A program made the position numbers and the translations under genes. The notes beneath the pieces were generated by a model. The model ran no database searches, was not told where the DNA came from, and saw only the letters and a list, made by a program, of their open reading frames with translations. A DNA stretch of 64,000 nt from UBA12545 sp051024685. GTDB lineage: Bacteria > Bacillota > DSM-521 > Neomoorellales > Neomoorellaceae. Where the stretch lies: contig JAZHPA010000012.1 of assembly GCA_051024685.1 (NCBI GenBank), forward strand, positions 1-64,000, written 5' to 3'. Numbering within the stretch: position 1 is the first letter of the stretch; every line of letters starts with the position of its first letter. Below, piece by piece: positions 16,272 to 25,161 of the stretch.

Positions 16272-16397
16272 CTAGCCCAGCAAGACAATAAGCAGCCTTT
16301 CGGGACCGTGAACACCAATAGTGAGGCTCCGCTCAATATCCGCCGTCCGGCTAGGACCGGTAACCAGAGCCAGATATCCCGGCCATGTCCCGCGGCT
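16272..16397 (-). pseudogene. lutC C-terminal remnant
   Basis: The frame ends TGPSRTADIERSLTIGVHGP then LLIVLLG and a stop, the invariant C-terminal block of LutC/LUD proteins. The N-terminal three quarters are missing. It is followed by the lutB remnant, preserving a lutC-lutB-lutA order. Confidence 0.78.
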
Positions 16398-17133
16398 TAA
16401 GTGCAGCGAACGGCATTAGCCTTTTCCAAGGTAAAAGCACCTGACAGGGGCAGCCCAAAAACTAACCTGTCCTGGAGGGGCAAGAAGGAACTTGCCGCAC
16501 CCCCCTGTTAACCCGGTTCCTGCTTTCCGCCCCATCCCGTCGCATTTGCGCGTGGAACATATCTTCTGATGGAGGGAACACCGAATCTTGAACCCCGGCG
16601 ATGCATCCGATTCTGGCACAAGACTTATGTAGTATCAACTCCTAAAGGTGCGTCTATTTATCTATGGCGCTCCGTGGTAGAGGTGCATAAGCTGCCTGTC
16701 GGTCGCATGTATATGGGATAGAAGGCAAATATATACTCGTTAGACCTTTGAACGTAACACACTCTACTGAAGCCAAGCCTGAGGTTCCTACCGGAATTAA
16801 TGAAATGGCGGGCACTATCCCAATCCGTAGGCCCGCCCAAAATCACTCATGGCGTAAGCCACTTAAACCCCGCAGGCCCTATTATTATACCACTTATACC
16901 CTGACAGAAGCACAGGCGAGTTTTAGCTGACATTTTCATTAACGCCTGGACAGTTTCGTTTCAGTTTAAATCTTGGAGGTTGTCAAAAATCTAAAAAAGT
17001 GTAAGTGGCACATTTGCTACTACAGTGCTACATTAATCATAAACTGCTCTGTTGGTCTCATGATTGTCTTGGGAAGGTCTGGGCTTCGGGTTTTGATAAG
17101 AACCTGGTTTGCTGTGGTATCAAGAAGATGTCT
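16398..17133. other. Non-coding stretch, nothing recognised
   Basis: About 735 bases with several short frames (for example 16658-16846, minus, and 16748-16930, plus) that have no recognisable similarity, no strong ribosome site and conflicting orientations. It sits between the decayed lut genes and the 3' end of the deoxy-sugar operon and is probably more decayed sequence. Confidence 0.5.
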
Positions 17134-18603
17134 TTAAAAGCTGAAGAGAGCCACAAATCTCCTATACGCCTCTTCCCAAGCCGAAGTATCTTGGGGCTCA
17201 TATACTTTAAGTGCGCAAGAATTACGCACTATTTCCCGTAACTCGGCTAAAGAATTAATTTGTCTTAAAGCCATGGCCTGGACTAACAAATTGCCCATGG
17301 CCGTAGCTTCTACCGGCCCAGCTAATACTGGACGGCCTGTGGCATCAGCTGTAAATTGGCAGAGGAGCTCATTCTTGGTACCTCCGCCTACTATATGGAT
17401 AACCTGCAAGCGTTTCCTTAAAATCTCTTCTAATTTATCAAGTACCCACCTGTATTTTAAAGCCAAGCTTTCCAGGGCACACCTTATAATCTCCCCCTTG
17501 CTTTGGGGTACGGGCTGGCCTGTTTCCTGGCAGAATTTCTGGATGGCTTCCGGCATGTCTTTAGGGTTCAGGAAAGAAGGATGATCGGGATCTACCAGAG
17601 AAAGTAAAGGCCGTGCTTCCTTAGCCATCTGGGTTAAAGTAGCATAATCAAAAGTTTCTCCTTGCCGCTCCCAGAACCGCCGGCATTCTTGCACCAGCCA
17701 TAGACCCACTACATTCTTAAGCAGGCGGAAAGAGCCTCCTACACCGCCTTCATTGGTAAAATTCAACCTCAAGGTATCTTGAGTAATTACCGGCTCCGGT
17801 ACTTCCACCCCCACCAGGGACCAGGTTCCGGAGCTAATATATAGATAATCCGGGCTCTGGGCCGGTACAGCGGCTACAGCGCTAGCAGTATCATGGCTTG
17901 CAGGGGAAATGACCAGTACTTCCTTGGCTCCCGTCTCTTTGGCCACCTGGGGAAGCAGGGGTCCTAAAATAGTACCAGGCGGGTGTATCTCAGGTAAGAT
18001 AGAAGAGGGAAGTTCCAAGGAAGTCAACAATTCTCTAGCCCAATCCCTTTTTCTGGGGTCATACATCTGGGTAGTAGTGGCTATAGTAAACTCGCTGGCC
18101 TTCTGCCCTGTAAGAAAGAAATTAAAGAGATCGGGCATCATGAGAAAAGCCTTAGCTTGGGCCAGCAGGGAGGGCTGTTGCAACCTATAGGCTAATAACT
18201 GGTATAGGGAATTTATAGGCATGAACTGGATCCCTGTGCGGTAGAATATTTCATCCTGCAGCACCTTCTTAAAGGCTTCCTCCATCATGCCTTGGGTACG
18301 GCTATCCCGGTAATGATAGGGATTGCTTAAGAGAATATCCTTCTCTCCTAAAAGAGCAAAATCTACCCCCCACGTATCTATCCCTATACTTTGGATATCC
18401 CTTCCATAGCGGGCTACAGCCAGCCGCAAACCCTTTTTTATTTCGTGGAATAAACGTAAGGCATCCCAATAAAGGCTATCTAATACCCGTACAGGCTCAT
18501 TAGGAAAGCGGTAAACTTCGTCTAAAGTAAGGCGGCCATCCTCTAACGTGCCTACTATAGCCCGGCCGCTCTCTGCTCCCAGGTCAAAGGCTAGAAAACG
18601 CAT
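17134..18603 (-). CDS. rhaB: Rhamnulokinase, FGGY family
   Basis: This 489-residue sugar kinase phosphorylates L-rhamnulose (and in related enzymes L-fuculose) at O1. It has the FGGY two-domain layout: N-terminal phosphate-binding FDLGAESGRAIVG, IDTWGVDFALL, the HDTASAVAAVP signature near residue 245 and the C-terminal adenosine motif IHIVGGGTKNELLCQ. It is the last gene of the deoxy-sugar cluster, 39 bp after the aldolase. No RhaA isomerase is present. Confidence 0.9.
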   Translation of the reverse strand: MRFLAFDLGAESGRAIVGTLEDGRLTLDEVYRFPNEPVRVLDSLYWDALRLFHEIKKGLRLAVARYGRDIQSIGIDTWGVDFALLGEKDILLSNPYHYRDSRTQGMMEEAFKKVLQDEIFYRTGIQFMPINSLYQLLAYRLQQPSLLAQAKAFLMMPDLFNFFLTGQKASEFTIATTTQMYDPRKRDWARELLTSLELPSSILPEIHPPGTILGPLLPQVAKETGAKEVLVISPASHDTASAVAAVPAQSPDYLYISSGTWSLVGVEVPEPVITQDTLRLNFTNEGGVGGSFRLLKNVVGLWLVQECRRFWERQGETFDYATLTQMAKEARPLLSLVDPDHPSFLNPKDMPEAIQKFCQETGQPVPQSKGEIIRCALESLALKYRWVLDKLEEILRKRLQVIHIVGGGTKNELLCQFTADATGRPVLAGPVEATAMGNLLVQAMALRQINSLAELREIVRNSCALKVYEPQDTSAWEEAYRRFVALFSF

Positions 18604-18642
18604 GAAACCCGAACCCCTTTCTGCCTTTACCCGCTAAAGCCA

Positions 18643-19239
18643 TTACCAAGTGTGATACCTATCAGTAGCCTTCCGGTATTCTTTAACCTCCTTCTGCAGG
18701 GCTTCCGTGAAGTAAATGATCTGGCTAGAGATTTCTAAAGAAGAGGTCCACTGATAAGCTTCCTCCAAAAACTGGCCAATGGCAAAAGTACCGTGCCCGC
18801 GCAACACCACAATCTTGTACTTTTGTAGGGCCTCGGACACGATGGCGGCCACTTCTTCAGCTCCTACCGTGTACTCGGAGCTTAAGATCGGTACCCGGTG
18901 TAGGAGATAAGACCCTTCAGAATCCAGAGGGATTATTTCATCCCGCGTGAGGGAGAGGGCTACAGTAACCGGGGGATGGGCATGGATTATGGCCAGGGCT
19001 GAAGTTTTTTTATATATTGCCCGGTGGACGCCTATCTCTGTAGAGGCCAAGGCTATATGGCTGTCGTCCTTCTCCAGACCGGTCTCAATGAGGTCATGCT
19101 CCTTTAACCGGCCTATCATGGAGCCCCGCCGGGTGATAAGTATGCGGTCTCCTAGTCTTACACTCATGTTACCCCCATGGGAACTGACGAGCCCAGCTAA
19201 AAAAAGATCCCGGCCTATATCTCTAAATTCCTGGTACAT
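18643..19239 (-). CDS. fucA: Class II sugar-phosphate aldolase (fuculose/rhamnulose type)
   Basis: This 198-residue Zn-dependent class II aldolase is of the AraD/FucA family. Visible landmarks are the phosphate-binding SSHGGNMS and TRRGSM segments, a catalytic Glu in ASTEIGVHRAIY, metal-binding His in IIHAHPPV and the third ligand in VLRGHGTFA. It should cleave a ketose 1-phosphate to dihydroxyacetone phosphate and L-lactaldehyde. The ATG at 19239 with GGAGGA lies inside the 3' end of aor, a 17-base overlap, so the two are translationally coupled. The exact sugar specificity is inferred. Confidence 0.87.
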   Translation of the reverse strand: MYQEFRDIGRDLFLAGLVSSHGGNMSVRLGDRILITRRGSMIGRLKEHDLIETGLEKDDSHIALASTEIGVHRAIYKKTSALAIIHAHPPVTVALSLTRDEIIPLDSEGSYLLHRVPILSSEYTVGAEEVAAIVSEALQKYKIVVLRGHGTFAIGQFLEEAYQWTSSLEISSQIIYFTEALQKEVKEYRKATDRYHTW

Positions 19240-21016
19240 TTTGATCCTCCTCAAGCAAGCCCAGCTCGGCTAATTTTTTGGCAGTAGGTTTTCCGTCAGC
19301 ATCCCAGCCCCGGAAGCGGTAATACTCCTCTAGCATCTTTTGAAGCTCTACTTTCTGGCCGGATGAGGGCCCTTGGGTATGGGGTTGTTCAAGGATACGT
19401 AAAGGTAAGGTATCGTCTTTCCTAGTGAATCCCGCCCGCAGGTTATACAGGCGCTCTAAGTTATAAATGCGCTCACCGATGCGCTGCAAATCCTGCGCTT
19501 TATATTCCTTACCCAGAGCAGCCGTTAAAAGCCGGGCAAAATATTCATCGGAGATGGCGAAAGTGGCAAAAACGCAAGCTACCAGAGAATCTGCAGCAGC
19601 CCAGGAATTCTGGATAACTATTACTATCCCTGCTTTGCCCGAGGTGGCGAAACGGTCTATTAGTTTAGGCGCACCCAACACCTCTGGCCCCAGCATATTA
19701 GCCCTTAGGTGACACCCACCACGGTTGGAGGTGGCATAGGCCAACCCTTGTCCCTTCATTCCCCGGGGATCATAGGCGGGGAGTTCTAGCCCTTTGACCT
19801 GCATGGCCACTTCCGGTGCTCCACATCTTTCGGCTAGCCTTTTAGAGCCTTCCGCCAAGAGATCGCCTATGCCCTGCCGATAAGCTATTTGTTCAATAAG
19901 CCCGGGGAGTAACGCAGCATCGCCAAAGGAGAGCCGCTCATTTAGGAGACCTTGCTGGCTTAACTCCATAGCGCAGGCTATAGTAGCCCCTGTAGAGATA
20001 GTATCCAGCCCTAGCTTATTGCAAAGAAGGTTGGCCTGGACTATAGTCTCTAGATCATCGATGCCGCAGGCGGCCCCGAAAGCCCAAATTGTTTCGTACT
20101 CGGGCCCGTGGACTACCTCTTCGCCTATCTTTATCTCCCGGCCACACCCGATGGGGCAGCCCCAGCAGGCAGTTCTCTTAACCAAGAGCCTCTCTAGAGC
20201 CTCTCCCGAAATATTTTCAGCTCCTTCAAAATGGGGCTCCCGGTAATTTCTGGTGGGAAAGGCGCCTATCTCATTTAAAATATTAACGAGCATGGAAGTA
20301 CCAAACTGAGGCAGCCCTTTAGACGTGATGGGGTTAGCCCTAATTTGTTTCCGGGCCTCATATACTATAAAATCAAACTGTTCCGGGTCGGCGATTCTAG
20401 GCTTCTTTGAGCCCTCAACGACTATGGCTTTCAAGTTTTTAGAGCCCATTACCGCGCCTACACCGCCCCGCCCGAAAGCCCGCCTGCCCTCGGCTATTAT
20501 GGCAGCAAACCGGACCAAATTCTCTCCTGCCGGCCCTATGCAGATAACTGAAGAATTCTCCCCCTGTTTAAGGGCTGGTAAAGTAGAAAACGTATCTTTA
20601 CCCCAGAGTTCTGGGGCTTCTTTTATTTCCACCCCCTTTTCACTTAAGCTTAAATACACCGGCTTAGGCGCCTTACCCCTTATGATCAGGGCGTCATAGC
20701 CGGCCTGCTTTAGCTTGACTCCAAAGCTTCCCCCTACATTGGAATCATGGATGGTGCCCGTAAGGGGAGATCTGGTAGATAGGGTAGCCCGCCCGGTGGC
20801 CGGAGCTTTGGTAGCCGTAAGGGGTCCTGTGGCAAATACCAGGATATTTGCGGGGCTTAAAGGATCGGTAGTAGGGGGCACGTTATCCCATACTATTCTC
20901 GCCCCCAGACCCCTTCCGCCCAGATATTTTTGGGCTAAATCAATGGGCAGCTCCCTGACCTCTATACTATGGGTAGTAAGATCGATATCTAAGATTTTCC
21001 CCATCCAGCCGTACAT
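19223..21016 (-). CDS. aor: Tungsten-containing aldehyde:ferredoxin oxidoreductase
   Basis: This 597-residue AOR-family enzyme oxidises an aldehyde to the acid and reduces ferredoxin, using a tungsten bis-pterin cofactor and a [4Fe-4S] cluster. Cluster ligands are Cys284, Cys287, Cys291 (CxxCxxxC) and Cys481. The N-terminal domain (YLGGRGLGARI) and pterin-binding GMKGQGLAYATSNRGGCH block are intact, and length is normal. It is 32 bp downstream of a MoaD-like gene and overlaps the aldolase that would produce lactaldehyde, suggesting lactaldehyde as substrate. That is inference from context. Confidence 0.92.
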   Translation of the reverse strand: MYGWMGKILDIDLTTHSIEVRELPIDLAQKYLGGRGLGARIVWDNVPPTTDPLSPANILVFATGPLTATKAPATGRATLSTRSPLTGTIHDSNVGGSFGVKLKQAGYDALIIRGKAPKPVYLSLSEKGVEIKEAPELWGKDTFSTLPALKQGENSSVICIGPAGENLVRFAAIIAEGRRAFGRGGVGAVMGSKNLKAIVVEGSKKPRIADPEQFDFIVYEARKQIRANPITSKGLPQFGTSMLVNILNEIGAFPTRNYREPHFEGAENISGEALERLLVKRTACWGCPIGCGREIKIGEEVVHGPEYETIWAFGAACGIDDLETIVQANLLCNKLGLDTISTGATIACAMELSQQGLLNERLSFGDAALLPGLIEQIAYRQGIGDLLAEGSKRLAERCGAPEVAMQVKGLELPAYDPRGMKGQGLAYATSNRGGCHLRANMLGPEVLGAPKLIDRFATSGKAGIVIVIQNSWAAADSLVACVFATFAISDEYFARLLTAALGKEYKAQDLQRIGERIYNLERLYNLRAGFTRKDDTLPLRILEQPHTQGPSSGQKVELQKMLEEYYRFRGWDADGKPTAKKLAELGLLEEDQNVPGI

Positions 21017-21048
21017 AGAAGTTAACCTCGCCTTCGCTTAAGCTGTCC

Positions 21049-21288
21049 TTAACCGCCTCCCAACGGTGGAAAAACACTTACCACGTCGCCAGGTAAAAGT
21101 TGTCTCTGCGGAGTAGCATGTACGCCATTTACTAAGATTAACATCGGCTCTGCTAGAGGAACGTTAAGCTTTTCTAGCACGTCAGCTACCTGAGCAGGGG
21201 TTTCTATTTCTAGTTTTGATGTGCCGTTTCCTTTTTCCTTAGGAAGATACCGGCGCAGATGCCCAAACAAGCGGACTTCGATTATCAT
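21049..21288 (-). CDS. MoaD/ThiS-like sulfur carrier protein
   Basis: This is a 79-residue beta-grasp protein with the adenylation tail ending PPLGGG; the final Gly-Gly becomes a thiocarboxylate that donates sulfur in molybdopterin synthesis. Such small MoaD paralogues commonly sit next to aor genes and probably help build the tungstopterin cofactor. GTG at 21300 is an alternative start. Confidence 0.85.
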   Translation of the reverse strand: MIIEVRLFGHLRRYLPKEKGNGTSKLEIETPAQVADVLEKLNVPLAEPMLILVNGVHATPQRQLLPGDVVSVFPPLGGG

Positions 21289-21335
21289 GGTAACGTACAC
21301 ACCTTGTATGCTTGATAGTTGTCAGGCTAAAGTTT

Positions 21336-21369
21336 CCAGCCCAACCGGCTCTAGGGCCGGTTGGGCTGG
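21336..21369 (-). terminator. Hairpin between rbsB-like gene and moaD
   Basis: A 14-bp perfect stem (CCAGCCCAACCGGC and complement) with a 6-base loop lies 17 bases after the stop of the sugar-binding protein gene. There is no T tract. It may be a partial terminator or a 3' stabiliser giving more binding protein than AOR. Confidence 0.55.
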
Positions 21370-21385
21370 GCCTGGTGCCTCTAAA

Positions 21386-22396
21386 CTACTCGTACAGCAG
21401 CGGCTTAATTTGCGGGGAATCTATGTTCGACTTATCGTACCAGTGGAAGCCCGTATCGATCTCTTTCGGTAGCTTTTCACCCTTTATAGCCTTCACAGCC
21501 GCCTCAACAGCCTTATAACCTATGCCGATGGGGTCCTGGGTTATAGCGCCAGCCATTATACCGCTACGGATAGCATCCATCTGCTGCTTACCAGAATCGT
21601 AACCTACAATAACAATTTTACCTTCTTTCTTCAGCTCTTTCACAGCATTTATAATCCCTACTGCAGAACCTTCATTGGCGCCAAAGAAGCCTTTGAGGTT
21701 AGGATGGGCCTGAATAATGGCCTTCGCCAGGTCGGTAGATTTGAGATGGTCACCGCCGCCGTACTGGATATCGACAATCTTGATTTTGGGATATTTTTCC
21801 TTAATGCGGTTAACAAAACCATCGCGGCGGTCGATACCGGTACGGCTGGTCTGGTCGTGGACAATTAGAGCGATCTCTCCTTCTCCACCGATAAGCTCCG
21901 CCATCTTATCAGCAGCAAAAGCAGCAGCGGCAACATTGTTGGTGGCAGCGGTTGTAACGGGGATATCGCTATCTACACCAGAGTCAAACCCGATAACTGG
22001 AATGTTTGCTGCTTTGGCTTTTTCCAAGAGAGGAATAACCGCCTTGCTGTCCAGAGCAGCTAAGCAGATGGCGCTGGGGTTTTTGCTCAAAGCAGCTTGG
22101 AGCATATCGATCTGTTTGTCCACCTGGGATTCACTTTCTGGCCCTTCAAAAGTGATGTCCACATTATAGTCTTTCGCAGCTTTCTCCGCGCCCAATTTTA
22201 CAGCTTGCCAGAACTGGTGTTGGAAACCCTTAGAAATAAGAGGGATATAGGGCTTCTTCCCGGGTTCCGTCTGTTTCGTCTCCCCTTGCTGGGGCGCGGC
22301 TTGCTTTGTTTCCGTCTTCTGACCACAACCGACCGCTAGTGCGAGGATAAGCAATATGCTGGCAAATATGGCCAGAACTTTGATGTTCCTTCGCAT
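21386..22396 (-). CDS. Sugar ABC transporter substrate-binding lipoprotein
   Basis: This 336-residue periplasmic-binding-protein type I (RbsB-like) protein has a lipoprotein signal peptide with lipobox LAVGC near residue 24, and a Gln/Glu/Lys-rich linker. The mature domain (KPYIPLISKGFQHQFWQAVKLGA...) matches sugar-binding proteins. It delivers sugar to the RbsC/RbsA-like components encoded upstream. The substrate is probably L-fucose, L-rhamnose or D-arabinose, judged from neighbours. Confidence 0.9.
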   Translation of the reverse strand: MRRNIKVLAIFASILLILALAVGCGQKTETKQAAPQQGETKQTEPGKKPYIPLISKGFQHQFWQAVKLGAEKAAKDYNVDITFEGPESESQVDKQIDMLQAALSKNPSAICLAALDSKAVIPLLEKAKAANIPVIGFDSGVDSDIPVTTAATNNVAAAAFAADKMAELIGGEGEIALIVHDQTSRTGIDRRDGFVNRIKEKYPKIKIVDIQYGGGDHLKSTDLAKAIIQAHPNLKGFFGANEGSAVGIINAVKELKKEGKIVIVGYDSGKQQMDAIRSGIMAGAITQDPIGIGYKAVEAAVKAIKGEKLPKEIDTGFHWYDKSNIDSPQIKPLLYE

Positions 22397-22552
22397 AATA
22401 GCTGACCTCCTTTGGAGACATTCGTGTTTAGTCTTGCAAATTTGAGGTTTGTAAGCTGTTAAAGACTATAGAATCTTACATAATTCATTCCCCCCCTCCC
22501 TGCCGCAAAAAAACGCCTACCATAAAGAGTTCATTAAAGCGGTGATAAAGCA

Positions 22553-23542
22553 TTACTGCATACGGCGCCTAAGTATATCCGCATAGACGGCTATTATGAC
22601 TATGGCACCGATCACTACCATCTGCCACTCTTGCGGGACGGAAAGGATACGCAACCCATTGGTCAGCACGCTCATTATAAACGCGCCTATGACCGTTCCT
22701 AATATGCTGCCCTCACCGCCGCTAAGAGAAGTACCACCGATAACAGCTGCAGCTATAGCTTCCAATTCATAACCCATACCCAAGGAGGGCTGGGCAGAGT
22801 TAAGGCGGGATGCCATTATAACACCAGCTAATCCGCTGAACATTCCGCAGAGTGTATAGATAGCTATCTTCCAGGCGTCAACATTTATTCCCGAAAGGCG
22901 GGTAGCTTCTTCATTGCTACCGAGGGCAAAATTATATCTGCCCAATACTGTCTTGGTAAGAATAATGCTGGCGATCACGGCTACGCCTAAGAAAATGACT
23001 ACTGCATTGGGAATACCCAAGATAGAACCCATGGCGATCTCACGGAAGACCGGGGTGCTGGTAAAGTAAATAGGCTTAGAGCTGGAAATAACAAGGGAAA
23101 GCCCCCGCGCGATCATCATCATGCCTAAGGTGGCAATAAAGGGCGGTATTTTTAACTTCGCCGTAACCGAGCCATTGATAAAACCGCATAGCGCCCCTGT
23201 AGCCAGCCCACCCAATACGCCCACGGCAACGGGTAGCTTCCAAAATGTAATGAATACACCGGTCATAACCGCGGATAAGGTCATGACCGTACCGATGGAT
23301 AGGTCGATTCCCGCGCTGATGATAACAAAGGTTACACCTACCGCTAGTACACCATTAACGGCAGTAGAGAGCAAAATACCAACTATATTGTCGAACGTGG
23401 CAAAATTTGGTGAAGCTAGAGAAAATACTACCAACATTATAATCAAACTAGCGAAAGCAGCCAGCTTCTGTACAGCATCTGCGCGGAGCAGGGATCTTTT
23501 GCGAGACGTCTCTAATTCCACGGTTAAGGGTTTATTTTCCAT
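22553..23542 (-). CDS. Sugar ABC transporter permease, RbsC family
   Basis: This 329-residue permease has 8-10 hydrophobic segments and the family's ILLSTAVNGVLAVGVTFVIISAGIDLSIG block, and GTSLSGGEGSILGTVIGAF near the C-terminus. It is predicted to form the membrane channel of a CUT2-class importer. GGAGG lies 9 bases before the ATG at 23542. The 156-bp gap to the binding-protein gene is the widest inside the cluster. Confidence 0.92.
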   Translation of the reverse strand: MENKPLTVELETSRKRSLLRADAVQKLAAFASLIIMLVVFSLASPNFATFDNIVGILLSTAVNGVLAVGVTFVIISAGIDLSIGTVMTLSAVMTGVFITFWKLPVAVGVLGGLATGALCGFINGSVTAKLKIPPFIATLGMMMIARGLSLVISSSKPIYFTSTPVFREIAMGSILGIPNAVVIFLGVAVIASIILTKTVLGRYNFALGSNEEATRLSGINVDAWKIAIYTLCGMFSGLAGVIMASRLNSAQPSLGMGYELEAIAAAVIGGTSLSGGEGSILGTVIGAFIMSVLTNGLRILSVPQEWQMVVIGAIVIIAVYADILRRRMQ

Positions 23543-23598
23543 ATTACAAAACCTCCGCAACCTGTATTTAACACTAAGCTCTTTCTACAGCCCCACTT

Positions 23599-25101
23599 TC
23601 ATTTTGCCTGTATAGTAGCATATTTCATAATGAGTTCTTCCGTAGCCTCTCTGACATTTAATTCGCCTGTAATACGGCCCTCACACATTACAAGGATGCG
23701 GTGGCTCATGCGTAAGATCTCCGGGAGTTCTGAGGAAATCATGATAATCGATTTTCCGCTTTCAGCTAGATCGTTTAGTAGCCTGTAGATTTCGCTTTTG
23801 GCCCCAACATCGATACCCCGAGTGGGTTCATCAAAAATCAAGATATCGCAGTTGCGCGTAAGCCATTTTCCTATAACTACTTTCTGTTGATTCCCGCCGG
23901 AAAGATATTTAACCTTTTGTTGCAGGTTAGGCGTTTTGATTTTAAGTTCATTTACCTGTAGTTGGGCCTCTCTACGGGTCTTAGCCCTCTTAACCCAGCC
24001 GAGAAAACCCCGGAACTTTTCTAGGCTAGCCAGGACAATATTGGTCTCCACATCCATATCTAACACTAACCCGTAACGCTTGCGATCCTCGGAGAGGTAA
24101 CCGATCCCGTGCTTGACGGCGTCTTTAGGGCTCCTGATCTTCACCTTCCGACCCCGTACGTATATCTCCCCCGCATCGATAGGATCTGCACCGAAAATAG
24201 CCCTGGCCACTTCTGTCCGGCCAGCACCCATCAGTCCAGCAAAACCAAGTATTTCGCCTTTTTTCAGAGTGAAGCTTACATCTTTAATAATACGACCACG
24301 TCTAAGATTCTTTACCTCTAGTACAACTTCTTGGCTGCGCGCTTCTGAATTCAGACGAGATCTCTCATAAATTTCTCGCCCTACCATCATACTGATGATG
24401 TGGTCAATGGTAGCCTCGGGGGTAGCGACGGTGTTGATGTAGCGACCGTCGCGCATTACTGTGATACGGTCCGAAATTTGCTTAACTTCTTCCAGGCGAT
24501 GGGATATAAAAACTATCCCCACCCCTCTATCCCGAAGCTGGCGGATGATGCGGAAAAGCTCTTTGACTTCCGCCTCCGTCAGTGCTGCTGTCGGTTCATC
24601 CATAATCAATACCTCGGAATTGAAGGAAAGGGCTTTGGCTATCTCCACCATTTGCTGCTTGGCCACGGTAAGGTCGGAAACCTTGGCCCGTGGATCCAAG
24701 TCTAGGTGCAGCATATCGAGCAAGTATTTTGTTTTTTCGTTTATGGCTTTTTCATCTAGGATAAACTTTAAGCCTTTACGGGGCTCACGTCCAATAAAGA
24801 TATTCTGGGCCACCGTCAAGTGGGGCATGAGGTTAAATTCCTGGTGGATCATGCTGATCCCTAATTCTTGCGCTGCCCTAGGGTTGGCGATCTCCACTGC
24901 CTTCCCCTTGTATAAGATGCGTCCAGCATCTTTTGTATACACGCCAGCCAGTATCTTCATCAGAGTGGATTTACCAGCTCCATTCTCACCAACCAGAGCG
25001 TGTACCTCCCCCGACCGCAGCTCAAAACGGCATTCTTTTAGTGCGTGCACACCGGGAAAGGACTTCTCTATCCCTTCCATTACCACTAAAGTTTCCCCCA
25101 A
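23599..25101 (-). CDS. Sugar ABC transporter ATP-binding protein, RbsA family
   Basis: This 500-residue tandem ATPase of CUT2 importers has a first domain with intact Walker A GENGAGKST and ABC signature region around LTVAKQQMVEIAKAL. The second domain has the degenerate Walker A (GLMGAGRTE) typical of RbsA/MglA, with LSGGNQQKVVIGKWL and IFDEPTRGID. The TTG start at 25101 follows GGGGTGG; an ATG at residue 8 is an alternative. It is 60 bp downstream of fucI. Confidence 0.92.
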   Translation of the reverse strand: MGETLVVMEGIEKSFPGVHALKECRFELRSGEVHALVGENGAGKSTLMKILAGVYTKDAGRILYKGKAVEIANPRAAQELGISMIHQEFNLMPHLTVAQNIFIGREPRKGLKFILDEKAINEKTKYLLDMLHLDLDPRAKVSDLTVAKQQMVEIAKALSFNSEVLIMDEPTAALTEAEVKELFRIIRQLRDRGVGIVFISHRLEEVKQISDRITVMRDGRYINTVATPEATIDHIISMMVGREIYERSRLNSEARSQEVVLEVKNLRRGRIIKDVSFTLKKGEILGFAGLMGAGRTEVARAIFGADPIDAGEIYVRGRKVKIRSPKDAVKHGIGYLSEDRKRYGLVLDMDVETNIVLASLEKFRGFLGWVKRAKTRREAQLQVNELKIKTPNLQQKVKYLSGGNQQKVVIGKWLTRNCDILIFDEPTRGIDVGAKSEIYRLLNDLAESGKSIIMISSELPEILRMSHRILVMCEGRITGELNVREATEELIMKYATIQAK

Positions 25102-25161
25102 CTGGTACCACCCCAGATTCCGGGTATCCCCCGGTAGAATCGCCTTGGAGGCTTCAAAAAA

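Noticed and set aside
16658..16846. 62-codon minus-strand frame in the graveyard
   Set aside because: No recognisable family, no ribosome site; kept only as part of the non-coding stretch.
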